A stretch of 64,000 bases of DNA from Spinellus fusiger (taxonomy: Eukaryota; Mucoromycota; Mucoromycetes; Mucorales; Phycomycetaceae). A program made the position numbers and the translations under genes. How positions within the stretch are numbered: the stretch's first letter is position 1; every line of letters starts with the position of its first letter. The notes under the pieces are model-generated. The model was not told the origin of the DNA. It searched no databases and saw only the letters and a list, made by a program, of their open reading frames with translations. Of the stretch, positions 26,029 through 37,970 are shown one piece after another. The stretch is taken from NCBI GenBank assembly GCA_025094145.1, contig JALLLS010000070.1:119599-183598 (forward strand), in the 5' to 3' direction.

Positions 26029-29000
26029 TTAATTATCATATTCACTATCACCATCACCATCACCATCACCATCACTAACAGTATCAACAGCAGTATCAAC
26101 AGCAGCATATGAGTCAGCATCATTATATGGATAAGTGATCTCAACAATATCTACCTCTACTTGTGTCTCTGATGCTATATCTATGTCTGTATCTGCATCT
26201 GTATCAATATTTGTATCTCTGTCTACATCTGTCTCTGACTCTGACTCTGTCTCTGACTCTGACTCTGACTCTGTCTCTGACTCTGTCTCTGACTCTGTCT
26301 CTGACTCTGTCTCTGACTCTGACTCTGACTCTGACTCTGACTCTGATTCTAATTCTGATTCTGATTCTGATATAGATACTGTCTCTGATACTGCTTCTGA
26401 TACTGCTTCTGATATAGATACTGTCTCTGACTCTGTCTCTGTCTCTGTCTCTGTTTCTGCCTCTGCCTCTGTCTTATTTATATCAGAATGATCTCCACTT
26501 TTGTCTTTCTTACAGCTAGGTTTACAGGATATACTCTTTTTAAAAGTCATAGCAGATGATGCAGCATTAAATATGAGGTTTTCAAAATCTCTATATTTCT
26601 TTATACGTGCGGCAGTAATGGCAGACATCGTAGTAGTTGTAGCTGTGTCAGGTGTGTCAGGCGTCGTAGGATTTGGATCTTTAGAAACATTAAATAAAAG
26701 ATTCTCAAAATCTCTATATCTCTTTATACGTGCGGCAGTAATGGCAGATATCGTAGTAGTTGTAGCTGTGTCAGGTGTGGCAGGTGTCGTAGGATTTGGA
26801 TCTTTAGAAATATTAAATAAAAGATTCTCAAAATCTCTATATTTCTTTATACGTGCGGCAATATTGGCAGATATAGCATGTTTATCGGCTTTATCAATAT
26901 ATTTACTGTCTGACCTATGTTCTTTTGGAGCCTCTTTGTTTTTAAAAACATTGACAAGATTTTTGTTGATTCTCCAGAATTCAGAACAGAATGGTTCTAC
27001 GAATTTACGATTATTTGTAGAGAATATAACACCACCTTTGTAGTTATTGAGGGCATGAATTAGAATTTGAATAGACTCTTGATTCAAATATAGCATTGGT
27101 GAGTCTAATATCAATAACTGAGGTCTACTCCACAGAGCAGCAGCAAATACTAGTACGACCTTTTGTGTATTGGTCAATTCGCTGATAAGATATTTGGCAG
27201 AAATATTAGCACCAAGACCTACTCTATCCAAATAACTTTTAATGTCACTATTGCTCAAAGAACTGCCATAATTGTCCTCTTCCATGTGTTTCTTATCGAT
27301 AGAAACCAACCACTTGATAAGCCCATAATCCTCAAGTTCTTTACGAGCTATCCAGGCTGTGCCATTTTGATGACGATTAACCCAATAGACTTCGTATTCG
27401 CATTCATTATTGATTTTACGTCGACCCAATATATTTTGTATGTGTCCTTTCTTTTCACCGATATAAATTTCTTTGGATGAGAGAGTGTTGCTCATATTCT
27501 TTATAACCATATGACTGTCATCGTCTTCCTCTGCGTCTTTACAATGCATAAAACGCCATTGAATATACTCCACAGGTGTTTTACCGTGGTGCTTTTCAAT
27601 GTTAATAAAATACTGTTTAGTAATAGAAACAATGTTCAAACTGCAATGTCTATAGATCGAGCCCGTGGTTGAACTAATGACACTGGTTATCAAATTAAGA
27701 ATAGTTGACTTGTCGGATTCTTCTAAACCAAGAATAGCCACACGAGAATATAGAGAGCACTGTAGATTCATCTTACTCAATTGGCACCTATTGGTAATGG
27801 GACAATCAATAGAAACGTTTTTAAATTCAACAATAGCTTGTTGCTTATGCTCTTCACGCGTAAGTGTCCTAGGCTCGGGAAAGTTGAGACGGCTTCTATT
27901 CTCTGTATAACAATAAGGTACAGCGGTTGAAAATTTCTTCACAACATCGGATATTCTTTCATTGTATTGCTCAAGTGTGTGGTTTGGCTTATAGTAGATA
28001 GTGTCTGTGCATACCATTTTTAAAAACCCATGATCTTTGGAAGCAATAATAAAAGCTACATTATTGAATGTGCAAAGAATCTTCTCAAGCCAGAGAGAGT
28101 CTATGACATTAAAAACATGAGTGGGTTCATCTAACAGCACAATATCAGGATGCCCAAACATGGCACGCGCAAGAGCCAGCTTCATCTTGTATGGTTTGGT
28201 CAGATTATTCACAGTAATATTGCCAATGTCTTGATCGCTAAAGTCGTAGTTTTTTAAGAACTGGACAATTTTTATACGGTCATCGGTGTTTCTGTCTTTG
28301 ACTTGAAGCATTAAATCCACCATATATATTTCTTTCTTAAATATATCATCTGAGTAGTCGACGCATACAATCTTGATATCAGGGCTAATAGGAAATCCTC
28401 GGACGTTTTTTTTTATAATGGAACTCAAAAAAGAGGACTTTCCACACCCCCTGGCTCCACATAGAGCATAACGCTTACCACGCTCTATAATGAGATGGCT
28501 AGGAATCAAACAAAACCCATTTCTACTTGAAAAGGAGACATTATTATTGCAGAGAATAGTCTTGGTGTTTTTCTCTTGGATAGGTTCGGGATGAAAGGTT
28601 TTATGGCATTTCTCAAGAATATCAAGTGTTAACTGTATAGCACTCTCCTTAACGAGGAAATTTTTGAATAAACGAGCAATGTTTTCGAGCCACACTTCTT
28701 TTGAATAACAAATCTTGGCACATAGGCTAATAGCAATACGGCTGGTATACTTGATTATTTGTGTGAATAAATGAGAAAGGTCTTGAGGCATCATATCATT
28801 AAAGATGAGTATTACTTTTTCTTCCATCTCTTGTCTAGCTGCTATGACTTGATCATTTCCTTTGATACAAATAACAGCGTCTAATGCCTTCCTAAGCATT
28901 TCGCAGCATTCTTCATCCTCCGTTGTTGTGATGGCCTCTTCAATTGAATGCTGCAATACAGGCACGATAAAGCTAGATTTTTCATGATTTACAAGCATAC

Positions 29001-29892
29001 TGCACATTTTATAAATAAGTGAAGCAGCAGCATACTTGCAGGTAATTCTCTCGTCTCCTAGACATAGCCTCAGAGAAGGGACAAGTACAGCAAGAGTAGG
29101 CACATCAGGCTCCTCAATAAAATTGATATCAGACATTAGGCAGGATATTTCTGGAACAAGTTCTGGTTCATCGGTGGATGTGATAATAGAATGAAAGAAA
29201 AGTTTAACTTCCTTGTTATTCAGCATACTACAGATATCTTCCATGACAATAATGGCCGTTTTTCTGCTGAGTGATTTGACTGTAATGTGTTTAAATATGC
29301 CCTCTATCATTTCAGGAAAAACGTTGTCAAAATAGGTAGTGTTTTGCTTGGTGATGGCACCGAGAGCATTAAGACATATATTTTTCAATTTAACCTTTTT
29401 GGCGGTTTTCAGGACGTCAAGTATAACAGAAACTATATCTGGGGTGGAATATGGATTTGCACTGAGAATCATGTCCATAGCTAGTTCGGCGGCTGCATTT
29501 ATCCCAGGATTATCTTTATCAGTCTGAATTTTCAAGACATTGTGAAGAAAGAGAGGAATGTATGGTTCAACTTGGTCGCTAATGCTACTCTTTAGAAAGG
29601 CTGACAATACATGTACAGCGGCTTGATGGTATTGGATTTTGTTTTTTCTCAATCGATTGATGATATATGTTATAATTTTGAGTTGATGAATGGCTATGAT
29701 ATTATTGGCTTTCACTAGATCAACAAGATTCTCGGCAAATTCCATGCATTCTTGAGTACTTGCACCAGCATGAATTTTCGACAAAAGAATACCAGCTGTT
29801 GAAAGATCTTCATTTTGAGCTTGGATAGGAATATTCAATAGGGTAATTCTGGTACTGCTCTTGGTGTGTGTCTGACTATCCTTATCATTCAT
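26029..29892 (-). CDS. eEF3-like tandem ABC protein with degenerate second ATPase site
   Basis: Single exon, 1,287 aa from the Met at 29892 (MNDKDSQ); a longer frame from 29955 begins with a hydrophobic run and is less likely. The layout is that of fungal elongation factor 3: N-terminal HEAT-type helices (about 20-340), helical linker, ABC1 and ABC2, with a chromodomain-like insert in ABC2 (about 817-860, YEVYWVN...AWIARKEL). ABC1 keeps Walker [10 protein letters not shown] (about 476) and Walker B LLDEPTH (about 585), but its signature reads [14 protein letters not shown] instead of LSGG. ABC2 is worse: Walker A is GLEESDKST, the signature ELTNTQK, and Walker B LLILDSP, so the catalytic Glu is Ser. 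Canonical eEF3 (ribosomal E-site tRNA release) keeps all of these. The C-terminus has a threefold ~40-aa repeat and a Ser/Glu/Thr/Asp tail in place of the usual basic tail. Probably a diverged paralogue, not the housekeeping copy. Confidence 0.85.
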   Translation of the reverse strand: MNDKDSQTHTKSSTRITLLNIPIQAQNEDLSTAGILLSKIHAGASTQECMEFAENLVDLVKANNIIAIHQLKIITYIINRLRKNKIQYHQAAVHVLSAFLKSSISDQVEPYIPLFLHNVLKIQTDKDNPGINAAAELAMDMILSANPYSTPDIVSVILDVLKTAKKVKLKNICLNALGAITKQNTTYFDNVFPEMIEGIFKHITVKSLSRKTAIIVMEDICSMLNNKEVKLFFHSIITSTDEPELVPEISCLMSDINFIEEPDVPTLAVLVPSLRLCLGDERITCKYAAASLIYKMCSMLVNHEKSSFIVPVLQHSIEEAITTTEDEECCEMLRKALDAVICIKGNDQVIAARQEMEEKVILIFNDMMPQDLSHLFTQIIKYTSRIAISLCAKICYSKEVWLENIARLFKNFLVKESAIQLTLDILEKCHKTFHPEPIQEKNTKTILCNNNVSFSSRNGFCLIPSHLIIERGKRYALCGARGCGKSSFLSSIIKKNVRGFPISPDIKIVCVDYSDDIFKKEIYMVDLMLQVKDRNTDDRIKIVQFLKNYDFSDQDIGNITVNNLTKPYKMKLALARAMFGHPDIVLLDEPTHVFNVIDSLWLEKILCTFNNVAFIIASKDHGFLKMVCTDTIYYKPNHTLEQYNERISDVVKKFSTAVPYCYTENRSRLNFPEPRTLTREEHKQQAIVEFKNVSIDCPITNRCQLSKMNLQCSLYSRVAILGLEESDKSTILNLITSVISSTTGSIYRHCSLNIVSITKQYFINIEKHHGKTPVEYIQWRFMHCKDAEEDDDSHMVIKNMSNTLSSKEIYIGEKKGHIQNILGRRKINNECEYEVYWVNRHQNGTAWIARKELEDYGLIKWLVSIDKKHMEEDNYGSSLSNSDIKSYLDRVGLGANISAKYLISELTNTQKVVLVFAAALWSRPQLLILDSPMLYLNQESIQILIHALNNYKGGVIFSTNNRKFVEPFCSEFWRINKNLVNVFKNKEAPKEHRSDSKYIDKADKHAISANIAARIKKYRDFENLLFNISKDPNPTTPATPDTATTTTISAITAARIKRYRDFENLLFNVSKDPNPTTPDTPDTATTTTMSAITAARIKKYRDFENLIFNAASSAMTFKKSISCKPSCKKDKSGDHSDINKTEAEAETETETETESETVSISEAVSEAVSETVSISESESELESESESESESESETESETESETESETESESESETESESETDVDRDTNIDTDADTDIDIASETQVEVDIVEITYPYNDADSYAAVDTAVDTVSDGDGDGDGDSEYDN
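26041..26475 (-). repeat. Hexameric repeat coding an acidic Ser-Glu/Thr-Glu/Asp-Gly tail
   Basis: Runs of tctgac / tctgtc units on the plus strand (26225-26475) code alternating Glu with Ser or Thr on the minus strand, followed near the stop by DGDGDGDG. The array forms the last ~140 residues of the eEF3-like protein. It also keeps a plus-strand frame open (Ser-Asp repeats), which is a shadow. Confidence 0.9.
26559..26885 (-). repeat. Tandem ~124-bp coding repeat in the eEF3-like gene
   Basis: Three consecutive units each code [17 protein letters not shown] (with small changes) followed, in the first two, by SKDPNPTTP and a Thr-rich linker. The third is partial. The copies are close to identical at the DNA level, which points to recent unequal exchange. 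The charged KKYRDFENL segment could be a short helical binding motif present three times. Confidence 0.85.
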
Positions 29893-32166
29893 GGTGGATA
29901 TTCTATAAAGAAGGACAAAGAAGGAATATGTATGCAGAGAAAGAAGATAAAACAAAATTGGAATTGTATTCTCAATGAGTTTATTTATGTTAGTCCGTCA
30001 GATAAAAAAGAAATAGAAAAGAAAGACTACCAGCAACCAATCATCATGTTTAAAATAATGTTTGTATATACTTTGACAGTCCGGTAGTGTACACTTCACT
30101 ATACAAACTGTCCTATAAAACAGTGGATGATTGGGACAAAATGACTATAATTGAAGCACAAGTATAGAATCTGATCAAATTGAATCCTTAGAAGATCAGT
30201 AGAACGGTTTTATCTATGAAAAATACTAGTCCATCTTATCAAATCATGAGGAAAAATATAGACACTGGGTTGTTGATATATTATTCCTTAACACTTCTAA
30301 TGACTAGTAATGAGGCAAATGAATCACTCCAACTTGATAAATAAATAAATTATCTTAAAACATAACTATTAGCCACTTGGCCCTTCATAATTGACCATGA
30401 TTGATAGCTCTCATAACTCAAATAAATGTTTATCAGAGTTGCGTGTTTTACAGTTGATATAAATAGTGTTAAAGTATTCATATTTTATTTTGGATTAAAC
30501 ATACTAATAATAAATAAATAGACCGAAAACTAAAGTATTTTTATGTAAACAATATTAGCACTTGATATACCCTCCTTTCCTGGTATCTGTGATCTTTGGG
30601 AATCCAAAAGGGTTTAAATCCCACCTGTGGCTGTTTTTTTTAATACAATTTGCTAATTGATAAGTTCTCGTTTTTTAATATAAAAAGACTACAGATATAA
30701 ATTAACTGCATGTAGTCTTATTTTGATCATCTAATTATGTATTGTGGCAATATTATGCATAGTGAACAATTACTATTCTTCAATATAATGCTGAATGAAT
30801 AGCTTATACTTTATAAACTATGTAACATAAAAAAAAAAGGTCTTCTATTGGAAGTTACTGTTTTACTGTATCACTTGCTTTAATATACCATTTATTTTAT
30901 TATGATAAATATGGAATAAAAAAAGATAGTTCTAGCATTGCTTTATCAATGTGTCAACATGGCCAAAGGTTGGTACTTGCTACTCTTTCTGAATGTTTAA
31001 AATGTATTAATAATATCATCAATGCCGATAAAATTAGTTAACTGTTATCAGTTTCTTAAGAAATACATCTTCAAGCCTCAGCTACTCCATAGGCTTGAGA
31101 CTAGTAAAAAAAAAGTAATAGAACTTTCCTTAGCTTCACACTATAGGATCCAAAAAGAACCTTTGTTAGAAAGACAATACTTTCCAATTCAATAAATATT
31201 AGTTTACTTTTTTATTATCTTATATCAATAATAAATTAATTAATTCTGTAATAAGACTACCAAGTTAATTTTATCTATTTTTTCACATATCTAGACAATA
31301 GAGAGAGAAAGTTCGAAAAAAAAACACTTTTAAGAGTCTGTAAGCAAAGAGTTCCTAGGATAGCTTTCCCTTTGTTGAAAACACAAACTATTAGTCCTAC
31401 TACTAAAGATTAGTTGTGTTATCATTATCATTAATATGAACACCAACATCAGTAAATAAGATCATATCAGTAGTATACAATAACTAAAAAATGAATAGTT
31501 TAAATATTAGAAAAATATGTCAGTAAGAGCCCAATTCATTGTAGATTTACCAAACAATCTACTTAATCATGGGCTATGTATTACATTTTTGTATTGATTT
31601 TTGAACTGTCTTTTGTAATGTTTTATCCACTAAGATAGTATAAATAAAGCACCAACAATGTCAGATGCAATACTAGAATACAGCGCTAAAGTAACAATAG
31701 ATGTCGTTATTGATTATCGAATGTGATTTTAATAGAAAACAAAAATGTAAAAAAAGGGTTATTATGTGTTTACTGGAACTTTTGAATTAGATACGGATTA
31801 TATATTAAAACATGTGTGTATTTGGTATTAGGAAGATAAATGAATGTACGAGTGTCTAATTAGCCAAATATTAATTTAACTTGTAACAGTCTTTTGGGTT
31901 GTTTTCGCAGTGACCCTGAAATGATGAATGCTGGTGATGCTATTGGGTATTATTACTCACTTTATTCTGAACTAATTAAATTTTAAAAGTATCAGTGAAG
32001 TATGAACTAATAGAAATTTAACGAAAACCACAATTAATAAAAGACCTTTTCTTATAGTATTATTTATTCTTTCACCTCTCCTTCATTTGGCCGAGTCTAT
32101 CATACTAGGATAAAACAGGACATTGGATTAGATTATATATTTATAATATTAAAATAGTACTTGAAT

Positions 32167-32200
<34 letters not shown>

Positions 32201-32751
32201 ACGTTTAGTATTATGAAAGAAACATGCAAGAAAGTTGCTTTATGTGTGTTATTCTATAGGCATATCTTTAGTGTTGTTGCTCCTACATCATAGGATACTA
32301 TATAAGTACAATAGTAAATAGTCTACTATCAGTAGTTTATGAAAGTGGTGAACACTCATAATATTACTAAGTCTTCCTAAAAGTGAAATTTAGACACTAG
32401 ATTACTATCAACGATTGAAACAAATGAACAAATTTCAATATTGATCAATGTGATTAAGATGAATAGGATAAGGCCATACAATTGCACTGCATCGTATGGC
32501 TAATTTATTATTATACTACAATAAAGAAGTAAAAAGAATCATGAGTGCATAAAAGAAGTACTCGTTACTAAAGTCTTTTTTAAGCACCGTGCCTTTTTTC
32601 TCTATAGAATAATGAAAATAGCAATGAATTAATATAGATTTGGATGAATTAATATGAATTTGGGTAACTTTCTTTCATCTCAAGAAAGAAGCAATTTAAT
32701 TTTGCAAAGAACTCGGCAAATGTAACCACGCAACAGTAGGCTATCAATATC
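29893..32751. other. Gene-poor AT-rich region
   Basis: About 2.9 kb with no open frame of coding quality on either strand. It contains a (TA)n tract at 32166-32202 and a short segment at about 30588-30634 (gggtttaaatcccacc) resembling the 3' half of a tRNA. The first ~100 bp beyond 29892 should carry the eEF3-like gene's promoter. I cannot assign anything else. Confidence 0.6.
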
Positions 32752-34049
32752 TCAGGGTAAATAGTATCTTTTTGCTTCACGCATGGATGTATGTTGAGAC
32801 GCTTGGCTGTTGCAATGGCTGTATGCATTTGAGGGTTGATGATGGCCATCCTGTCTGGCTGAATGATCAGATGTCATAGATCTTGCTATGCCCTTTGTAT
32901 CAGAGGGACATTCATATGAATACCACATATTATCTGCACCATTTTGATAGCAATTTTGTTTTGAAGAGTAGTTCGAATAGGCTGGTACATTGGATGGGAT
33001 GTAGTAGTCATCGTAGTGGTGATGGCTTGACAGTTCTACCTTTTCACCGTAAGATGCAAGTGGGGGATACGCATAGTAGTTAGCTATACCCGTTTCAGTC
33101 TGGTGTGGCTGAAGTATTGTATTCTGTGGATTGTAATTAGAGTCAAGGTGGCTGCTATACTGAACATGGGTTCCTGTGGAGTGGCGAGGCTCATAATAGG
33201 CTGTAGATGGCTTTGTAGTATGTGTAGAGAAAGAGGTATTCGTCATATGTATGTTCTGCAGTCTTTTGACCTCAGCAATTAGTTTTTGCCGTCTCTTAGT
33301 GTGTGCAATGCTGCTGCTGATGACCAAGATAAACCATAATGCACTGAGAAGGGCTCCAACTACATAGATACCATTCAATAGTAAACAACTATAGTGATCA
33401 TTCAATACAAAACATAATGAGTTCCTATTACAGAGCAGAGTCTATTAGGCATGTCATTACCGCTGATATAAGATAGGATAGAATATATCATTCTTCATAT
33501 CCAATGTATAGCAGTAGGTAATAAACCCTTGGTCTGGATGGGTAAACTCAATTGTGTTGTCTGTCCATGGTTCCTGGTTCTCAATAAAAGTAGTGGCTAG
33601 GATTACAGCCAGCAATGGAATTCCATTGACTATACCAAGAATTCTATCGCCTCTAAATATATGCACTCGTCCACAACAAAATGCATTCATACAGACAGTA
33701 GCACTGCTAATCAAGGAAAGCCCCAAGACAATAAACCACACTAGATACTATTAAAGAAAAGGGCAATAAGAGAGAGAGAGAGAGAGAAAAAGAGACGTGA
33801 GCTACACTTCAATGCACACCATCCACCACTCATAGTTCACCTGCCAATGACGAGCATCCAACCAACTGGGCATCTTTGCCTATAAAGAACAATAAGACTT
33901 CTGTAGGGTTGTGGGGTTGGACAGAATGCACATACCTTTTGTTGATAGGTGGCCAACAGCATACACTGAGTAATATGCATACCACAGGCTAAAAGACTAA
34001 AGATGAGAATACATAAACGCAGTAAATTCACAAAGCGAGTCGTTCCCAT
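32752..34049 (-). CDS. Four-pass membrane protein with Tyr/Ser-rich tail
   Basis: Four exons, 34049-33936, 33879-33841, 33747-33461 and 33388-32752, for 358 aa in one frame. Hydrophobic segments: LLRLCILIFSLLACGMHI, WFIVLGLSLISSATVCM, LGIVNGIPLLAVILATTFI and IYVVGALLSALWFILVI. A Cys-containing loop lies between TM3 and TM4, followed by a basic stop (HTKRRQ). The ~190-residue cytoplasmic tail is rich in Tyr, Ser, His and Asn. The topology resembles MARVEL-like or tetraspan fungal plasma-membrane proteins, but I do not recognise a specific family. Exon 2 is only 39 nt, coding AKMPSWLDARHWQ. No signal peptide separate from TM1. Confidence 0.72.
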
Positions 34050-34506
34050 GACAGGTGAATGGGGTTGAATATATGTATAACTTTGAAGAACAAATGAAGA
34101 ATATACAACTTGTTCTTATAAATATAGGACAATAAGGAGATTGGAAAGAGAGCCATGTGAGAAGTGAGAAATAGTAATATTCATATTCATATAGACCAAA
34201 ACTCCCTGCAATCCCTTCCTCGAACAAGTGAGAGTAAAAAAATAAAAAATAAAGTCGGTCTCAGACCCGTCAATGCAACTGGAATGCTGTGTTAGTATCT
34301 CATGCAGCTCATAACAACTGCAAATAGTCAGTCTATCTTAGCAAGTTTAATATAGGAGAACCCTTTATGTTTTATGGTTTGTCAATGTGAATTTACTCAA
34401 TTAAAAGGAGAAAAGGGAGACGAGGGCCTAACTAAATATTGCATAACGTGCTTGATCTACTTGCTTTATCTTTTGTTTTGTGGATGGATGTGTTTTGGAA
34501 AACCCT
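34050..34506. other. Intergenic, nothing recognised
   Basis: AT-rich spacer between the start of the four-pass membrane protein gene and the 3' end of the uL16 gene. It should contain the promoter of the former and the 3' UTR of the latter. No motif can be assigned with confidence. Confidence 0.5.
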
Positions 34507-35157
34507 TTAGGCTCTGCTGACTTCATGGAAGTACTTGGCAAGAGTACCCTTGTTGGGGAGGAACTTGACGTAGCAACCATCAGGCTTGAACTTGCCAGCC
34601 TCACGGGCCTCAACGTAGTCTTCGCGAGAGAGAGGAGTGAAACCCCACTTCTTGGAGACAATGATCTTCTGCTGACCAGGGAACTTGTACTTGCAGCGTC
34701 TCAAAGCCTCAATGACAACGGCCTTGTTGCTGTCCTTGGTACGGACAGAGAAGATGACCTGACCAATGTTGACACGAGCCACCAGACCGTTGGGCTTACC
34801 GAAAGCACCACGCATACCGGTCTGCAATCTATCAGCACCGGCACAGGACAACATCTTGTTGATACGAGTGACGTGGAAGGGGTGGACACGGATACGCATG
34901 TGGAAGGAATCCTTGCCAGAGGTCTTGGCCATATACTTGTTGCAAGAAATACGGCCAGCTTCAAGAGCTTCAGCAGACAATTGTTCGTACTCATTGGAGA
35001 CCAAGTGGATGCAGAGAGGGAAATCATCGACATGTGCCTTTTTGCGGCCCAAGTCGTAGATTCTCAGCTTGGCATCAGGGACACCACGGCAGTATCTGGA
35101 CTTGGGGTAAGGCTTGTTCTTACAGTATCTGTAACAGCGTGCAGGACGGCGACCCAT
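34507..35157 (-). CDS. RPL10: Cytosolic ribosomal protein uL16 (L10)
   Basis: 216 aa, the usual length of eukaryotic uL16. It starts [20 protein letters not shown] and has the conserved [20 protein letters not shown] loop and the C-terminal [13 protein letters not shown]. uL16 sits near the peptidyl-transferase centre and its P-site loop is needed for 60S maturation. The coding part is one exon. A 5'-UTR intron is likely from 35327 to 35162 (donor gtagct, acceptor ttcatag, four nt before the start codon); it contains ggatagat simple repeats. Codon use is noticeably more GC-rich and regular than in the neighbours, as expected for a highly expressed gene. Confidence 0.97.
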   Translation of the reverse strand: MGRRPARCYRYCKNKPYPKSRYCRGVPDAKLRIYDLGRKKAHVDDFPLCIHLVSNEYEQLSAEALEAGRISCNKYMAKTSGKDSFHMRIRVHPFHVTRINKMLSCAGADRLQTGMRGAFGKPNGLVARVNIGQVIFSVRTKDSNKAVVIEALRRCKYKFPGQQKIIVSKKWGFTPLSREDYVEAREAGKFKPDGCYVKFLPNKGTLAKYFHEVSRA

Positions 35158-35161
35158 CGTA

Positions 35162-35327
35162 CTATGAAAAGAAAGACTTGTTTATTTTTACTATGTCATT
35201 ATTGGTGGTATATGGGTAGATGTGAAGAGTATAAATGAATGCGTGCATGGGGATGGATAGATGGATAGATGGATAGGTAGATGGATGGATAGATGGATGG
35301 ATGGATCATTCAATAACGGATAGCTAC
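35162..35327 (-). other. Probable 5'-UTR intron of the uL16 gene
   Basis: The minus strand reads ctaaag|gtagct at 35327 and ttcatag|tacgATG at 35162. Introns just upstream of or within the start of ribosomal-protein genes are common in fungi. It holds a (ggat/agat)n microsatellite at about 35247-35306. Confidence 0.6.
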
Positions 35328-36500
35328 CTTTAGGTGTTCAGGAAGAAGCGTCCGTACTCCAGAGTGCGTGTGGGATGCTAAGTGCCCTTCAATCCCCGCG
35401 CACAGCCATTCACGTGCAATATAGGAATTGGACTTCTCCTCCCCTTGCTCTTTTACTGAGTACGTCCAGTAGCTATTCTTCTTAAACAGTTTATTATGTG
35501 GAAATTAGACATTCTATGACTGTATTAAAAATTAGTAGACCAAGTCTACCATCTTATTCTATAGTAAAGCCGTCTCCCATAAAGCAGTCTCCTATAAAGC
35601 AATAGCAGTAGTAGCTGTAACAGAAACAGTAAATGCAGTTGTAATATACACCTATAGACAATACTTAACAATAGAAATCACATCACCCATAAGAATGATT
35701 TGTTTTTATTTTATTTTATTTCGTTTCGCTTTGTTTTGTTGCTTTTTATCATCAAAACAACTGGGAACTTGTGAACACACCACTCTTTCATAAGAGGAAT
35801 AAGACAGGAAAGGGTCAATTCTTTTTGACAGTCACCAACACCATTGTAAAGAGTTGCGCCAACAAACATCAAGTCAGTAAAATATTTTAAAACAAATAAA
35901 CTTTTATTGTAAGACATAAAAAGCACACAAGCTTTACTGCTTTTCTGCCCAAGAGAATATTAGACAGACTGGATAGGGGAGATTTTTTTTCTTCTGGCTG
36001 TGTAAGACTCATTTCCCATTACTGCCACCCAGTGCATTGTCCTACGGAATATAAGAGGCGTCATAAACACCCTTGAACGCTCTGTAAACACCTAGCATAT
36101 CTTGGTTGCTGTAAAGTCTAAATCAATTACAAGCAAAAGATAGTATGAAAAGTGTAAAATGAGAATGTATAATGTGGTTATATGTATTTATAGCCCATAA
36201 GTATAAGAACAGTGTATCATATTGAGAATCATTAAATCCTTCACCCCCTTAAGTCTACTGTTAGCATGAACTAGCTTACTCCTCAAAATGCTTTCTCTTT
36301 ACTGCTTTCTCTTTTTCTCTCTTCTCACTTGTTTTATATTATCACCACTGCTATCTGTCGACCCACCTTTCAACTTTCGGTCTTTCTTTATACATTTATA
36401 CATTTATACCTACCTGTATCTATCCATAGTCATTGATTTATTATATATTTTTATATACAAATACACTTCCAGATACTGTTTTATTTATAATTCATTTAGC
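35328..36500. other. Divergent intergenic region
   Basis: Lies between the divergently transcribed uL16 gene (minus) and the coiled-coil gene at 36501 (plus), so it should hold both promoters. A TATA-rich stretch (ttatatatttttatata) lies near 36440-36460, about 50 bp before the plus-strand start. The frame upstream of 36501 is open for 71 codons but is Leu/Phe/Tyr-rich and leader-like, so it is not used as coding. No RNA gene recognised. Confidence 0.5.
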
Positions 36501-37970
36501 ATGAGTGTGAAATCAGCCTCGGCTCGTTTTCATTCAATGGAAGAAAACGACAACTACCAATGGAAGAAAGTGCCATGGAATCCAAAAGAAAATTCTAAGC
36601 AATGGACACCTACCAATAATGTGACAGATATCCTCTCAAAATTCGAATCAAAACGACATACGATGACAAGCTGCACCTCTACTACCTCGTCCTATTCTTC
36701 ATCTTCATCCTTATCCTCTCTTTCTCTGCCAATTTCTGAGGATCAAGAGCACAAATATGTAGCAGATAAAAGCAACTATGCTATGGAGAAAATAGTAAAT
36801 GAGTTGCTGGCAATGTACCAGACAGCAATGGATCAATGTGCTGCTGCTCAAGCACGCATTGAAGTCTTGGAGACTAAACTTAATAGTACTGTCGACGTAA
36901 CACGAATAAGAGATTACGAAATACGAGTGGGCTACTTAATGGAGAAGTTAGATGAAATATCAAAGGAACGCGACAAACTTGAAGAGGAGTTTATGGGCTA
37001 TGGAAAGATAGCCCCTAACCCTATAAGCCTTCCCAAACATACACCATCTGAGGACGATGAACAACATCAATTAAAAGTGCAACAAGAGTCTGATATTGCT
37101 CAGCTCACTCAACAACTGACTGACTGTGAAGAAAGTGCTCTAAAACTATCCCAAAAGTACATTGGAGATATAGAAAGACAGCGTATTGAAGCAAAGAAAT
37201 TATGGCAAGTCATTGTTAAGCAGGGAGATTTAATTGCTAGATTAGAGACCAAGATAGCAAGCCTCACAAAACGATCTTCTTCCCATACTTCAGAAGAAAA
37301 GAACACCCGGACCTTGGAAATAGCTGACGAACATCTGTTACAGGCACATATTGAACTACAACACTCAGAGTTAGAAGATAAGCGCGTTTTGCTGTCTGCT
37401 CTCCTTAGTGAGAGAGAAGCATGGATGAACACAATGGAGCGAATGAGCTCTACTGTACCAACATTATCTGCCGCTGAACTGTCCAGCCCTTCTCCTCTTA
37501 CTCGATCAAGGTCCTACTCTGCACCACGGTCTTCGATTGATCTTTTGGAGAGACTGGCGCAGACAGACGCCTTCATTGCGTCTCCCCAATCTTGTCTCTC
37601 TCTTTGCGATATTATCACGTCAACACAGGACCCTAGGCAATACAATCGGCACACTATCTCACGCACTGCACCACCAAGGTCACCACTTCCTCCTTTGCCT
37701 CGTCACAAACGCACACTTTCTTCTACTCCTTACAAATCAAGCCCCTTGTCACACTCACCTTCTTGTCCTTTAATTAGTCAAGAAGGAGCACGTTCCTCAC
37801 TCCATGCCACTGAAGAAGACAATGAACTGCACATTTATCCTTCTACAAGTACTGACATGATAAAGGATAAATACGAAAAAACTAAACTGGTAAAAAAGTC
37901 GAGTCTATTCTGGAAGCAGTGGAAATATAGACTTCACTCTTCTTCCATTACACTCGCTCCAGTATTATAA
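36501..37970 (+). CDS. Coiled-coil protein, function unknown
   Basis: Single exon, 489 aa, starting MSVKSASARFHSMEE. Residues about 90-300 form coiled coils (for example IRDYEIRVGYLMEKLDEISK). A Ser/Pro-rich C-terminal third has basic SH3-ligand-like stretches (PPRSPLPPLPRHKR) and many Ser-Pro sites. The last residues are Lys/Trp-rich (SSLFWKQWKYRL). A Ser tract lies near residue 60. No enzymatic domain is visible. The upstream in-frame Met at 36288 would add a hydrophobic low-quality segment and is rejected as start. A cortical or cytoskeletal adaptor is a guess from composition only. Confidence 0.75.
   Translation: MSVKSASARFHSMEENDNYQWKKVPWNPKENSKQWTPTNNVTDILSKFESKRHTMTSCTSTTSSYSSSSSLSSLSLPISEDQEHKYVADKSNYAMEKIVNELLAMYQTAMDQCAAAQARIEVLETKLNSTVDVTRIRDYEIRVGYLMEKLDEISKERDKLEEEFMGYGKIAPNPISLPKHTPSEDDEQHQLKVQQESDIAQLTQQLTDCEESALKLSQKYIGDIERQRIEAKKLWQVIVKQGDLIARLETKIASLTKRSSSHTSEEKNTRTLEIADEHLLQAHIELQHSELEDKRVLLSALLSEREAWMNTMERMSSTVPTLSAAELSSPSPLTRSRSYSAPRSSIDLLERLAQTDAFIASPQSCLSLCDIITSTQDPRQYNRHTISRTAPPRSPLPPLPRHKRTLSSTPYKSSPLSHSPSCPLISQEGARSSLHATEEDNELHIYPSTSTDMIKDKYEKTKLVKKSSLFWKQWKYRLHSSSITLAPVL

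Noticed and set aside
26135..26491. Plus-strand frame with Ser-Asp repeats
   Set aside because: Exact shadow of the acidic repeat tail of the minus-strand eEF3-like gene; no independent start context.
29893..29955. 21-residue hydrophobic extension of the eEF3-like protein
   Set aside because: Would make a signal-like peptide on a cytosolic ribosome factor family; the internal Met (MNDKDSQ) fits better.
31905..31960. Exon-like fragment coding DPEMMNAGDAIG after a ttttcgcag acceptor
   Set aside because: Isolated, no partner exons or family match in the surrounding AT-rich DNA; probably chance.
34480..35238. 252-codon plus-strand frame across the uL16 locus
   Set aside because: Antisense shadow of the highly biased uL16 codons; the product resembles no family, while the minus strand is a full ribosomal protein.
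36288..36500. 71-codon N-terminal extension of the coiled-coil protein
   Set aside because: Hydrophobic Leu/Phe/Tyr-rich translation of leader and TATA-rich DNA; the Met at 36501 precedes the protein-like part.
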